Shown here: piece by piece, positions 6,757-16,490 of the stretch
Position numbering within the stretch: position 1 is the stretch's first letter
Layout: each line of letters starts with the position of its first letter
DNA from: Actinomycetota bacterium
GTDB taxonomy: Bacteria; Actinomycetota; AC-67
NCBI GenBank assembly: GCA_040905475.1
Contig: JBBDRM010000070.1
Location: forward strand, 1-35,606
Length of the DNA stretch: 35,606 nt
Reading direction: 5' to 3'
Translations under genes and position numbers: made by a program
The notes under the pieces: generated by a model
Database searches by the model: none
What the model saw: only the letters and a program-made list of their open reading frames with translations
What the model was told of the DNA's origin: nothing

Positions 6757-7881
6757 TCAGGATTCGACAGGCACGAGCGCTGTGAGCGGGGTGTACTCGA
6801 GCCCATGCGCTTCCGCGACGGGCCGGTTCGTCACGCGTCCCTCGTGCACGTTCACTCCTTTGGCGAGCGCCGGGTCTTCCCGGATCGCCCCCGCGAAGCC
6901 TTTGCGAGCTAGCGCCACGACGTACGGCAACGTGGCGTTCGTGAGGGCGTACGTCGAGGTGTGCGGCACCGCACCCGGCATGTTTCCCACGCAATAGTGT
7001 ACCACTCCGTGGGTTACATAAGTCGGGTGCGTGTGGGTGGTGACGCGGCTCGTTTCGGAGCATCCACCCTGGTCGATCGAGATATCGACGAACACGGAGC
7101 CCGGTTTCATCGAGGCAACCATCGCCTCGGTGATGAGCTTCGGAGCGAGCGCCCCGGTGACGAGAACCGCGCCGATCACGACGTCGGCGAGCGCAACTTG
7201 CTCCTCGATGATCAGCGACGCGGAGGCGAGCGTCAGGATCCGGCCCTTGTGGATGTGGTCCACGTACCGGAGCCGCTCGACGTTGCGGTCCAGCAGCACG
7301 ACCTCCGCTTCCATTCCTTGCGCGATCCAGGCGGCGTTCATCCCCGCCATCCCGGCGCCGATCACGCAGACACGTGCCGGGTGGACGCCGGACACGCCGG
7401 AGAGCAGGATCCCGCGGCCGCCTGCAGCGCGTTCCAGGAGGTGCGCGGCAACGTGTGAGGCCATCCGTCCGGCGATCTCCGACATCGGCGCGAGGAGCGG
7501 CAGCCGCCCGTCCGCGCTTTCGACGGTCTCGTAGGCGATCGCCGTGACCCGTCGATCGATCAGCGCCTCGGTCACGTCGCGATGCGCCGCCAGGTGCAGG
7601 TACGTGAACTGGATCTGACCTTCGCGCATCGGCGCGAATTCCGAGCGCTGCGGCTCTTTGACCTTGAGGATCAGATCGGCTCGTTCCCATACATCTTCGG
7701 CGGAACGGACCAGCTCGGCGCCGGCCCGCTCGAAGGCGACGTCGGGGATCGAGGAGCCGGCTCCCGCGTCGCGCTCGACGAGGATCCGGTGGCCTTCCTC
7801 GGTCAGTTCGCGGACGCCGACCGGCGTCATGGCGACGCGGTACTCGGCCTCCATCACCTCTTTGGGCACGCCGATGATCAT
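6757..7881 (-). CDS. ald: Alanine dehydrogenase
   Basis: This NAD-dependent L-alanine dehydrogenase reversibly converts L-alanine to pyruvate and ammonia. The 374-residue length is typical. It opens with MIIGVPKEVMEAEYRVAMTP. Substrate-site residues are seen in LILKVKEPQ (Lys) and YLHLAAHRDV (His). The Rossmann motif VIGAGMAGMNAAWIAQGMEA ends at Asp in LLDRN. The C-terminal part has SIDQGGCSETSRVTTHTHP and GNMPGAVPHTST, both family hallmarks. A TACCCT box lies 8 nt before the ATG with no Shine-Dalgarno, so it may also have its own leaderless promoter in addition to read-through from pyrG (30-nt gap). Confidence 0.96.
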   Translation of the reverse strand: MIIGVPKEVMEAEYRVAMTPVGVRELTEEGHRILVERDAGAGSSIPDVAFERAGAELVRSAEDVWERADLILKVKEPQRSEFAPMREGQIQFTYLHLAAHRDVTEALIDRRVTAIAYETVESADGRLPLLAPMSEIAGRMASHVAAHLLERAAGGRGILLSGVSGVHPARVCVIGAGMAGMNAAWIAQGMEAEVVLLDRNVERLRYVDHIHKGRILTLASASLIIEEQVALADVVIGAVLVTGALAPKLITEAMVASMKPGSVFVDISIDQGGCSETSRVTTHTHPTYVTHGVVHYCVGNMPGAVPHTSTYALTNATLPYVVALARKGFAGAIREDPALAKGVNVHEGRVTNRPVAEAHGLEYTPLTALVPVES

Positions 7882-7889
7882 GGCCCGTC

Positions 7890-7895
7890 AGGGTA
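7890..7895 (-). promoter_or_regulatory. Possible -10 box for a leaderless ald transcript
   Basis: TACCCT on the minus strand lies 8 nt before the ald ATG in the 30-nt pyrG-ald gap. No Shine-Dalgarno sequence is visible between the genes. Confidence 0.4.
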
Positions 7896-7911
7896 GCCGA
7901 GGCCTCAGGGC

Positions 7912-10468
<2,557 letters not shown>

Positions 10469-10472
<4 letters not shown>

Positions 10473-11143
10473 CGGCGCCTCCATCGGCTCGCCAGTGCCC
10501 GCGCGACCTCGGCTCCCTGGCGGGCGCGGTGGGCGAAACCTGCCGGGTCGCGGCCCGTCTTGGCGTGCGTGAATTCGCAGGGCACTTCGATCACACGGTA
10601 CCCCGCCCGGAGCGCATCGACGGTGAAGGCAGCGTCGACGCCGAAGCCGGGGGCGAATCCTCCGACGGCGTCGACGACCTCGCCTCGGATCGCCCGCTGT
10701 CCGGACAGAGGACGATCCATGACGCTTCCTGCGAGGCGGCGCACCCCCCACCGGGCGAAGGTCTCGACCAGCCCGAAACCGGACGGCCCTCCGTCGCCCC
10801 TCGGCGGTGCGGCGATCGCGACGTCGATCCTGCCGGCCAGAACAGGCTCGAGGAGTGCGCCGAGCACGCGCGCCGAGTAGCCGAGGTCCGCGTCGACGAG
10901 CAGATACACGTCGCAGGGGCCGGCCGTGGCGATCCCTTGCCGGAGGGCGTTGCCTTTCCCCCGCGTGCGGCCGAGTCGAACGACGCGGGCGCCGGCGCGC
11001 TTGGCTTCCTCGGCGGTGGCGTCGGTTGAGCCGTCGTCGACGACGACGATCTCACCGACCTCGGGGATGGCGCGAAGGGCCGAGACGGTCGCCCCGACCC
11101 GACCGGACTCGTTGCGTGCCGGTACGACGGCGACGACTTTCAA
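10469..11143 (-). CDS. Glycosyltransferase family 2
   Basis: This 224-residue GT-A fold enzyme starts KVVAVVPARNESGRVGATVS, has IVVVDDGSTD and the metal-binding LLVDADLGYS, and GQRAIRGEVVDAVGGF toward the C-terminus. No long membrane segment is present. It resembles dolichyl-phosphate-mannose synthase-type enzymes that work on lipid-linked sugars, but the substrate cannot be read from sequence. TTG 11143 is chosen because it overlaps the mctB stop in a TTGA junction, and upstream residues would lie inside mctB. It overlaps the following MraY-like gene by 4 nt, so the two probably act in one pathway. Confidence 0.88.
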
Positions 11144-12051
11144 GGGCGGACGTCTGGGGCGACGGCCTGCGCTCCCCCGCGGATGCCGTAGTGCGCAGCC
11201 GGCCGCCCGGCGCCGAGGTCTCTGAGCGCATAGACGAGCGACAGCCGCCCGGCGACGGAATCGGCGTGATCGACGGAGCACACCGCCCTCGCCAGCGCCC
11301 GGTCGCCGCGGATCTTCTCTGCGAAGGATCGAGGCACGCCCATGCCTTCGGCGACTCCGGCGATGCGCGTGGTGCTCAGCCGGCGAAGGAACGGGATGAA
11401 GAACGCGTCTTCACTCGGCGTTGCGTCATCCGCGCCCGAGGTCACGACGACCACCAAGGCGTTCGCGGCGGGGAACGCGCCGGTCTGAGGGAGGTCGTCG
11501 ACGTCGAGGAATCCGGAGTTCTCGAGCGCACCGATCAGATCGCCTTGCGTGCGGGGATCGCCGGAACCGCCGAGGCGCGTTGCAAGGCCCCCAGCTGCTT
11601 CGGTGATCACGTCGTCGCGCGACGATGCCGTCACGCCGAGCACGGTCGCGAGCTGCTGGGTCGTGGCCGGCTGGTCCAGCGCCCAACGCTCGGTGAGGGT
11701 CAGCCTGGTGGGCCGCTTGGCTCCGGCCAGGGTCAGCGTCTCGGCGATGGAGTTCACGAGATCACCCGGCGCCTGGCGGTCGGTCACGATCACGACGGCG
11801 CGCCCCGCGAGAAGGCCTTGAAGAAGGGGCGGGACCACCACGTCGGAAAACCCCTCGAAAAGATCAAGTTGCTGTTGGAGCGCGTCGCGCTGGTTCCTCA
11901 TGTCGTTGAACTGTTCCTGCAAGGCGTTCGTGTTGTTCCGCAAGCCCTTCACGACCTCCTGGTCGATCACGGTCGTTCCGGCGAGGATGCCCAAGCCCAG
12001 CGCCAGGAACACGGCCGTGAGCGAGACGATGTGGTACCGGAGGTTGATCAT
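11140..12051 (-). CDS. mctB: MctB/SteB family protein
   Basis: This 303-residue protein has one N-terminal transmembrane helix (residues about 5-26: YHIVSLTAVFLALGLGILAG), then a predicted coiled coil (residues about 35-70), then a soluble extracytoplasmic domain. It matches the family of M. tuberculosis Rv1698, first described as the copper transporter MctB, and of corynebacterial SteB. SteB works with SteA at the cytokinetic ring to control cell separation. Position directly after steA (2-nt gap) supports the SteB-type reading. ATG 12051 is chosen; an in-frame extension would run into steA. It overlaps the GT2 start by 4 nt. Confidence 0.85.
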   Translation of the reverse strand: MINLRYHIVSLTAVFLALGLGILAGTTVIDQEVVKGLRNNTNALQEQFNDMRNQRDALQQQLDLFEGFSDVVVPPLLQGLLAGRAVVIVTDRQAPGDLVNSIAETLTLAGAKRPTRLTLTERWALDQPATTQQLATVLGVTASSRDDVITEAAGGLATRLGGSGDPRTQGDLIGALENSGFLDVDDLPQTGAFPAANALVVVVTSGADDATPSEDAFFIPFLRRLSTTRIAGVAEGMGVPRSFAEKIRGDRALARAVCSVDHADSVAGRLSLVYALRDLGAGRPAAHYGIRGGAQAVAPDVRP

Positions 12052-12053
12052 GG

Positions 12054-13244
12054 CTAGAAGAGGTTCCGGATCCGAGTGAACATCTGCTCGAACCACAGGC
12101 GGACCGCGGGCGAGATCAACGCCACCATCAGCCAGGTGAGCAGCGCCGCGCCGATCAGCAACATCAGGTCGCGCGTGCGGACGATCGGACGGTAGAGGCG
12201 GTTGACGCCCTTCGCATCGACGAGCTTCGGTCCGACCTTCAGCCGCACGAGGAACGTGCTCGCCATTCCCCCACGCCCCTTGTCGAGGAATTCGACCAGG
12301 TTCGCGTGCGAGCCCACGGCCACGATGAGGTCTGCGCCTCGCTCGTAGGCGAGCAGCAGCGCGATGTCTTCGCTCGTTCCGCCGCTGGCGAAGACCGCCG
12401 CGTCGATGCCGAGCCCGCGAACCCGCTCGTGCCCCGGCGCCCGGCCGTCGGGATAGGCGTGAACGATGACCTCCGCGCCGGAGGTGAGCGCGGCGGTCGA
12501 GACCGAATCCATGTCGCCGATGATGATGTCCGGCTTGAGACCTTCGTCGATGAGCGCGTCCGCGGCGCCGTCGACCGCGACGATCACCGGCTTGACGTCC
12601 GAGATGTAGCCGCGGAGGGTCTGCAGATCGCGTTTGTAGTCGTAGCCGCGGACCACGACGAGCGCGTGGCGCCCCTCGAAGGCGGTGCGGGTGTCGGGAA
12701 CCCCGGCGCCGCTGAGGAACAGCTCTCGTTCCTGGGCGAGGTACGTCATCGTATTTCGCGAGAACGCTTCCAGCTCTTCGCCCATGCGCGCGTGAGCGGC
12801 CCCCAGCTGCCGGTCTAGCTCCTCACCTTCGAGGAGGATCCCCTTCGCGATCACTTCGTCCACGCGCAGCAGCTCGGTGCCGCGCAGCATCAGCCGCTCC
12901 CCTTCCGTGACCGCATCGAGCACGTCGGCGCCGGCGCGATCGACCAGCGGCACGCCGGCGCGCGCGAGGATCGCCGGCCCGGTGTTGGGATAGCGGCCGG
13001 TGATCGAGGAGCGGGCGTTCACCACGGCGCCGACGCCGCGCTCGACGAGCCCTTCCGCCGAGACGCGGTCGAGGTCCTCATGGTCGATCACGGCGATCTC
13101 GCCGGGTCGGAGGCGGTGGATCAAGTCTTTGGTGCGGCGGTCGACCCGGACGACCGCCTCGACGCCGTCGGGGTCACGGCGGCGCCGCCAGCGGGACTTT
13201 CGGGCGCCCGGGCGGACCGCCGTCCGGGCAGGGTCCTTGGCCAT
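12054..13244 (-). CDS. steA: Cytokinetic ring protein SteA
   Basis: This 396-residue protein corresponds to M. tuberculosis Rv1697 and corynebacterial SteA. It has a basic N-terminus, a central region (residues about 40-190), a thiamine pyrophosphokinase-like fold with KPDIIIGDMDSVS and ASGGTSEDIALLLAYERGAD, and one C-terminal transmembrane helix (residues about 358-380). SteA is reported to localise to the division septum and to regulate peptidoglycan hydrolysis together with SteB. ATG 13244 begins 4 nt after the nadK stop. In M. tuberculosis recN lies between nadK and this gene; here it is missing. Confidence 0.9.
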   Translation of the reverse strand: MAKDPARTAVRPGARKSRWRRRRDPDGVEAVVRVDRRTKDLIHRLRPGEIAVIDHEDLDRVSAEGLVERGVGAVVNARSSITGRYPNTGPAILARAGVPLVDRAGADVLDAVTEGERLMLRGTELLRVDEVIAKGILLEGEELDRQLGAAHARMGEELEAFSRNTMTYLAQERELFLSGAGVPDTRTAFEGRHALVVVRGYDYKRDLQTLRGYISDVKPVIVAVDGAADALIDEGLKPDIIIGDMDSVSTAALTSGAEVIVHAYPDGRAPGHERVRGLGIDAAVFASGGTSEDIALLLAYERGADLIVAVGSHANLVEFLDKGRGGMASTFLVRLKVGPKLVDAKGVNRLYRPIVRTRDLMLLIGAALLTWLMVALISPAVRLWFEQMFTRIRNLF

Positions 13245-13248
13245 CGGT

Positions 13249-14112
13249 TCAATGGTAGTCGTCTGGGAGGCGGAACTTCTCGCGCACCAGCTGCCAGAAG
13301 GGCGAACTGTCGACCTTCGCCAGCCGCAGGCGGCGGCCGGCCGCCCGCACGCGGACGAGTGCGCCGGCCGTGAGCTCGACCGCTTTCCGTCCGTCGATCG
13401 AGAGCGAAACGGCGTCGGGGTCCGGAAGGACGGTGATCGTGACGGCCTCGTTGCGGGAAACCACCATCGACCGATCGAAGAGGGTATGCGGAGCGACCGG
13501 GGTGACGATCAGACAATCCAGCTGCGGAGAGACGATCGGTCCGTGCGCGGAGAAGGAGTACGCGGTCGAGCCGGTCGGTGTCGCGACGATCAGGCCATCC
13601 GCAGCGACCGTGGTGAACATCTCGTCGCCGATCGCGAGCCCGAGCTTGATGAGCCGGCCGGGGATGGTCTTGGACGCGATGATGTCGTTGATCGCGATGA
13701 ACCGCTCGACGACCTCGCCCCCCTGCTCGACCTCGCCCTCCAGCGTCATGCGCTCTTCGACGTCGAAGCCCTCGTTGATGATGCGGTCCAGGGCCGCCTC
13801 GAGCTCGCCGCGCTCGATCTCCGCGAGGAAGCCCAGTCTCCCTAGGTTGACGCCGAGGAGCGGCGCGCCGGTGGGGACGACCATCGCGGCCGCGCGCAGG
13901 AGGGTCCCGTCCCCGCCGAGAACGAACACAAGGTCGAGATCCGATCCGAAGCCGGCCTCGTCCACGACGGTCACCGGCTTGCCCAAACGGTCGGTGTCCG
14001 GCGCGAGCGCGCAAACCGCTATGCCACGCGACGAGAGCGAAGACGCGAGCCATCGACCTATCGCTTCCGCTTCGGCGCGATCGCCGTGCAGGAAAAGTCC
14101 CACGCGCTTCAC
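13249..14112 (-). CDS. nadK: NAD kinase
   Basis: NAD kinase phosphorylates NAD to NADP. The 287-residue protein begins VKRVGLFLHGDRAEAEAIGR and has the diagnostic GGDGT motif (FVLGGDGTLLRAA), a GVNLGRLGFLAEI segment, and ATPTGSTAYSFSAHGPIVSP. The start is GTG 14112, which overlaps the tlyA stop in a GTGA junction; longer in-frame starts lie within tlyA and lack family similarity. Coupling to tlyA is as in M. tuberculosis (Rv1694-Rv1695). Confidence 0.96.
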   Translation of the reverse strand: MKRVGLFLHGDRAEAEAIGRWLASSLSSRGIAVCALAPDTDRLGKPVTVVDEAGFGSDLDLVFVLGGDGTLLRAAAMVVPTGAPLLGVNLGRLGFLAEIERGELEAALDRIINEGFDVEERMTLEGEVEQGGEVVERFIAINDIIASKTIPGRLIKLGLAIGDEMFTTVAADGLIVATPTGSTAYSFSAHGPIVSPQLDCLIVTPVAPHTLFDRSMVVSRNEAVTITVLPDPDAVSLSIDGRKAVELTAGALVRVRAAGRRLRLAKVDSSPFWQLVREKFRLPDDYH

Positions 14113-14765
14113 GGGGCCCGCCTCACCGCGTCGTCGATCGGATCGTCTCCGGCGTCGGTCGCACCCCGACGCAGATGCAGGAAGAACTCCCGGTTCCCGG
14201 CCGGGCCGACGAGCGGTGACGCGGTTGCGCCGACGAGCCCGCACCCGGCTGCGCGGAAGGCGGCCGCTACGGAACGCATGGTCTCCGTCCAGACGGCCGG
14301 GTCGCGTACGACGCCGCCGCGCTCGACGTTCGCGCGCGCCGCCTCGAACTGCGGCTTCACGAGGAGTACGAGATCAGCGTCGGGGGCGGCCGCTGCGAGC
14401 AACGCGTCTCGCACGGTCTTGAGCGAGATGAATGCGAGATCCGCGACGATGATGTCGACGGGGTCTTCTCCGAGCGCGGAGAGGTCCAGCGTGCGGACGT
14501 TCGTGCGCTCGATGACGCGGACGCGCTCGTCGTTCCGGATGGTCCAGGCAAGCTCGCCGTAGGCGACGTCGACCGCGATCACGTGCGCGGCGCCCCGTCG
14601 GAGCAGGCAGTCGGTGAATCCGCCGGTGGATGCGCCTGCGTCGAGCGCGCGCCGGCCGGCCGGGTCGATACCGAGGGCGTCGAGGGCGTGCTCAAGCTTT
14701 GCTCCACCGCGGGAGACGTAGGCAGAGGCCCCGGGCTCAGCCGGGGCATTGCGAGCCGGGCTCAC
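14109..14765 (-). CDS. tlyA: TlyA family rRNA methyltransferase lacking the S4 domain
   Basis: TlyA methylates 2'-OH groups of 16S and 23S rRNA cytidines using S-adenosylmethionine. This 218-residue protein has the FtsJ-like Rossmann core: SRGGAKLEHAL, ALDAGASTGGFTDCLLRRGA, VIAVDVAYGELAW, IIVADLAFISLKTV, LVLLVKPQFEA and NREFFLHLRRGA. The Lys-Asp-Lys-Glu catalytic tetrad can be matched to these segments. The N-terminal S4 RNA-binding domain of about 60 residues found in typical TlyA is absent. Only about 16 residues precede the core, and the upstream DNA is occupied by a small separate ORF whose stop overlaps this GTG. The protein may be a compact active form with altered target binding. Confidence 0.9.
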   Translation of the reverse strand: MSPARNAPAEPGASAYVSRGGAKLEHALDALGIDPAGRRALDAGASTGGFTDCLLRRGAAHVIAVDVAYGELAWTIRNDERVRVIERTNVRTLDLSALGEDPVDIIVADLAFISLKTVRDALLAAAAPDADLVLLVKPQFEAARANVERGGVVRDPAVWTETMRSVAAAFRAAGCGLVGATASPLVGPAGNREFFLHLRRGATDAGDDPIDDAVRRAP

Positions 14766-14905
14766 GCTGAGGGGATGTCGTCGAGGGAGGCGCGCAAGCG
14801 TGCCTCCAGTGCCTCGAGGGCAGCGGCCCGCTCGGCGGCGGGCAGCTCAGCGATCCGCTCGATCTCGGCCGCGATCGGCTCGTTGCGTTCGTCCATCACG
14901 GCCAT
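14762..14905 (-). CDS. Small conserved-position acidic ORF upstream of tlyA
   Basis: A 47-codon frame runs from ATG 14905 (or 44 codons from ATG 14896) to a TGA that overlaps the tlyA GTG in a GTGA junction. It encodes a charged, predicted all-helical peptide rich in Ala, Glu and Arg (ERIAELPAAERAAALEALEA in the middle). Third-position GC is high. M. tuberculosis has a similarly small gene, Rv1693, at this position, but I cannot confirm homology by eye. Translation coupled to tlyA is likely. Function unknown. Confidence 0.7.
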   Translation of the reverse strand: MAVMDERNEPIAAEIERIAELPAAERAAALEALEARLRASLDDIPSA

Positions 14906-14920
14906 GATACGCCGAGCGAA

Positions 14921-15307
14921 CTACCGACGAGCCGTGGTGGGTTTCCGGGCCGTTCCGGCTTTGGTGGCCGGCTTGCGCTTCGCCGGCCCGCGGTCGATTG
15001 CCTGGCGGATACGGCGTTCTGAGATCTCGAGCGCCTGAACGCGCTGCCGGAGCCGCTCGACCTCTTCTTTGGATGCGAACCCGATGCGCGACACTTGCCT
15101 GCGGATCTCTCTGGCGACGAGGTCGGTCAGCTTGCGGCGATTCTCCCGACTCCGGCCGACGATGTCCGAGGCGACCCCGCGGATCTGACCGCCGTCGATG
15201 AGCCCGGAGCCCGCCAGTGTTCGCGCGATCTGTTCCGCTCGCTCACGCGGAACTTCGGTCAGGCTCTGCGCCGCTTCGACGTACCGCTTGATCGCGTCCC
15301 GGACCAT
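14921..15307 (-). CDS. Phasin-like coiled-coil protein
   Basis: This 128-residue protein is mostly helical: MVRDAIKRYVEAAQSLTEVP at the N-terminus, a middle region (AEQIARTLAGSGLIDGGQIR) and a predicted coiled coil (SKEEVERLRQRVQALEISE), then a Lys/Ala/Arg/Pro-rich basic tail. It resembles small proteins annotated as polyhydroxyalkanoate-granule phasins or regulators in actinobacteria, but no PHA synthase is nearby, so the function is uncertain. The histone-like basic tail could bind nucleic acid or a polymer surface. ATG 15307 follows GAGGGAGG at good spacing. It is the first gene of the long minus-strand operon to tlyA and beyond. Confidence 0.75.
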   Translation of the reverse strand: MVRDAIKRYVEAAQSLTEVPRERAEQIARTLAGSGLIDGGQIRGVASDIVGRSRENRRKLTDLVAREIRRQVSRIGFASKEEVERLRQRVQALEISERRIRQAIDRGPAKRKPATKAGTARKPTTARR

Positions 15308-15351
15308 GCGAGCCTCCCTCTGTTTACCGTCCCCGGTGACGGGGAGACGGG

Positions 15352-15370
15352 AGGATACCAGTGATATCCT
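15352..15370. promoter_or_regulatory. Back-to-back divergent extended -10 promoters
   Basis: On the plus strand TGATATCCT puts TATCCT at 15365-15370, 7 nt before the SCP2-gene GTG. On the minus strand TGGTATCCT puts TATCCT at 15357-15352, giving a leader of about 38 nt for the phasin-like gene. Together the boxes form the inverted repeat AGGATA-N7-TATCCT. Both have the extended TG motif and neither has a clear -35. Confidence 0.55.
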
Positions 15371-15377
15371 GCGCCGG

Positions 15378-15722
15378 GTGGCGACGCGGGAAGAGGTCGA
15401 CCGCACGCTCCGCGAGCTTCTCGGAAGGCTCGACGGTGCGGAGTTGAATGATGCGAAGTTGCCCTCCGATTCACGCACGATCCTGTGTGTCATTACCGAC
15501 CTGGAGCTCACGTACCGCGCCGAGTACTCCAAGGGCCGCATCGGAAAGCTCAAGGCCGTGAAAGCCGGGACCGACGGCGCGGACGTCCGCATCACGCTGT
15601 CGAGCGACGAGCTCGTCTCGCTCGCCGAAGGAAGGACTTCACTTCCCATGGCGCTGCTGTTCGGCCGGATCCGCGTGGACGCGCACGCACGAGACCTGTT
15701 GCTCCTGCGGCAGCTCTTCTAG
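15378..15722 (+). CDS. SCP2-type sterol-carrier domain protein
   Basis: This 114-residue cytoplasmic protein consists of one SCP2-like domain: LCVITDLELTYRAEYSKGRI, a basic strand, then ADVRITLSSDELVSLAEGRT and a final LPMALLFGRIRVDAHARDLL helix region. SCP2 domains bind hydrophobic ligands such as fatty acyl chains or lipids. The start is GTG 15378 directly downstream of a -10 box, implying a leaderless mRNA. It is 3 nt upstream of a rhomboid protease gene and must be co-transcribed with it. Confidence 0.85.
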   Translation: MATREEVDRTLRELLGRLDGAELNDAKLPSDSRTILCVITDLELTYRAEYSKGRIGKLKAVKAGTDGADVRITLSSDELVSLAEGRTSLPMALLFGRIRVDAHARDLLLLRQLF

Positions 15723-15725
15723 CTC

Positions 15726-16490
15726 ATGTTTCCTATCAAGGACGAGAACCCCACTTTCTCGACGCCGATCGTCACGATCCTGCTCATCGCGATCAACGTC
15801 GTCGTGTTCATGTTCCAGTTGTCCAAGTCAGGAGAGGAGGTAGAAGAAGCGCGGTTCTTCGTTTGCAATGCGTCGATCCCGTACGAGGTCACCCACGCGG
15901 AACGCATCGCGGACGCTCAGAGGCGCGGGGTTGTTTTCGAGGATCGCATCGACAACGCCTTCGCCACGCTGGAACGGCAGTCTTGCCCCGACAAGAACGT
16001 GTGGCTGTCGATCGTTCAGTCGATGTTCCTGCACGGCAGCATCCTTCACATCGCCGGCAACATGCTCTTCTTGTGGGTCTTCGGGAACAACGTCGAGGAC
16101 CGGCTCGGAAAGCTGAAATACATCTTCTTCTATCTGCTTTCAGGGATCGCGGCCACGTACGCGCAGTCATACGTCTTCCCGAGCTCTGCCACTCCGCTCG
16201 TCGGCGCGTCCGGCGCGATCGCCGGCATCTTAGGTGCTTATCTGCTCATGTTCCCAAGGGCCAGGATCAAGTCTCTGGTGATCCTGGTGATCTTCATCAC
16301 CATGATCGAGCTCCCCGCTTCGTTGGTCATCGGACTGTGGTTCGTCCTACAGCTCGTCTCGGGCGTGGGATCGATCACGGCCGACACCGGCGTCGCCTAC
16401 ATGGCGCACATCGGCGGCTTCCTGGCGGGGATGCTCTTACTGCTGGTCTTCCGGCCGAAGCCCGTCGAGCCGGTCGCGTCCCCCTACTGA
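15726..16490 (+). CDS. Rhomboid family intramembrane serine protease
   Basis: This 254-residue protein has about six transmembrane helices. The catalytic Ser lies in LVGASGAIAGILGAYLL, the catalytic His in MAHIGGFLAGM, and the family segment HGSILHIAGNMLFLWVFGNN contains the conserved HxxxN-type residues. Rhomboids cut substrate transmembrane helices near the outer membrane face. A soluble loop of about 60 residues after helix 1 contains two Cys residues. It is co-transcribed with the SCP2-domain gene. Its stop overlaps the convergent HAD gene's end by 7 nt. Confidence 0.95.
   Translation: MFPIKDENPTFSTPIVTILLIAINVVVFMFQLSKSGEEVEEARFFVCNASIPYEVTHAERIADAQRRGVVFEDRIDNAFATLERQSCPDKNVWLSIVQSMFLHGSILHIAGNMLFLWVFGNNVEDRLGKLKYIFFYLLSGIAATYAQSYVFPSSATPLVGASGAIAGILGAYLLMFPRARIKSLVILVIFITMIELPASLVIGLWFVLQLVSGVGSITADTGVAYMAHIGGFLAGMLLLLVFRPKPVEPVASPY

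Noticed and set aside
10807-12057. Long plus-strand open frame opposite mctB and the GT2 gene
   Set aside because: The minus-strand genes have clear motifs and coupled junctions. The plus frame is Arg-rich and without similarity.
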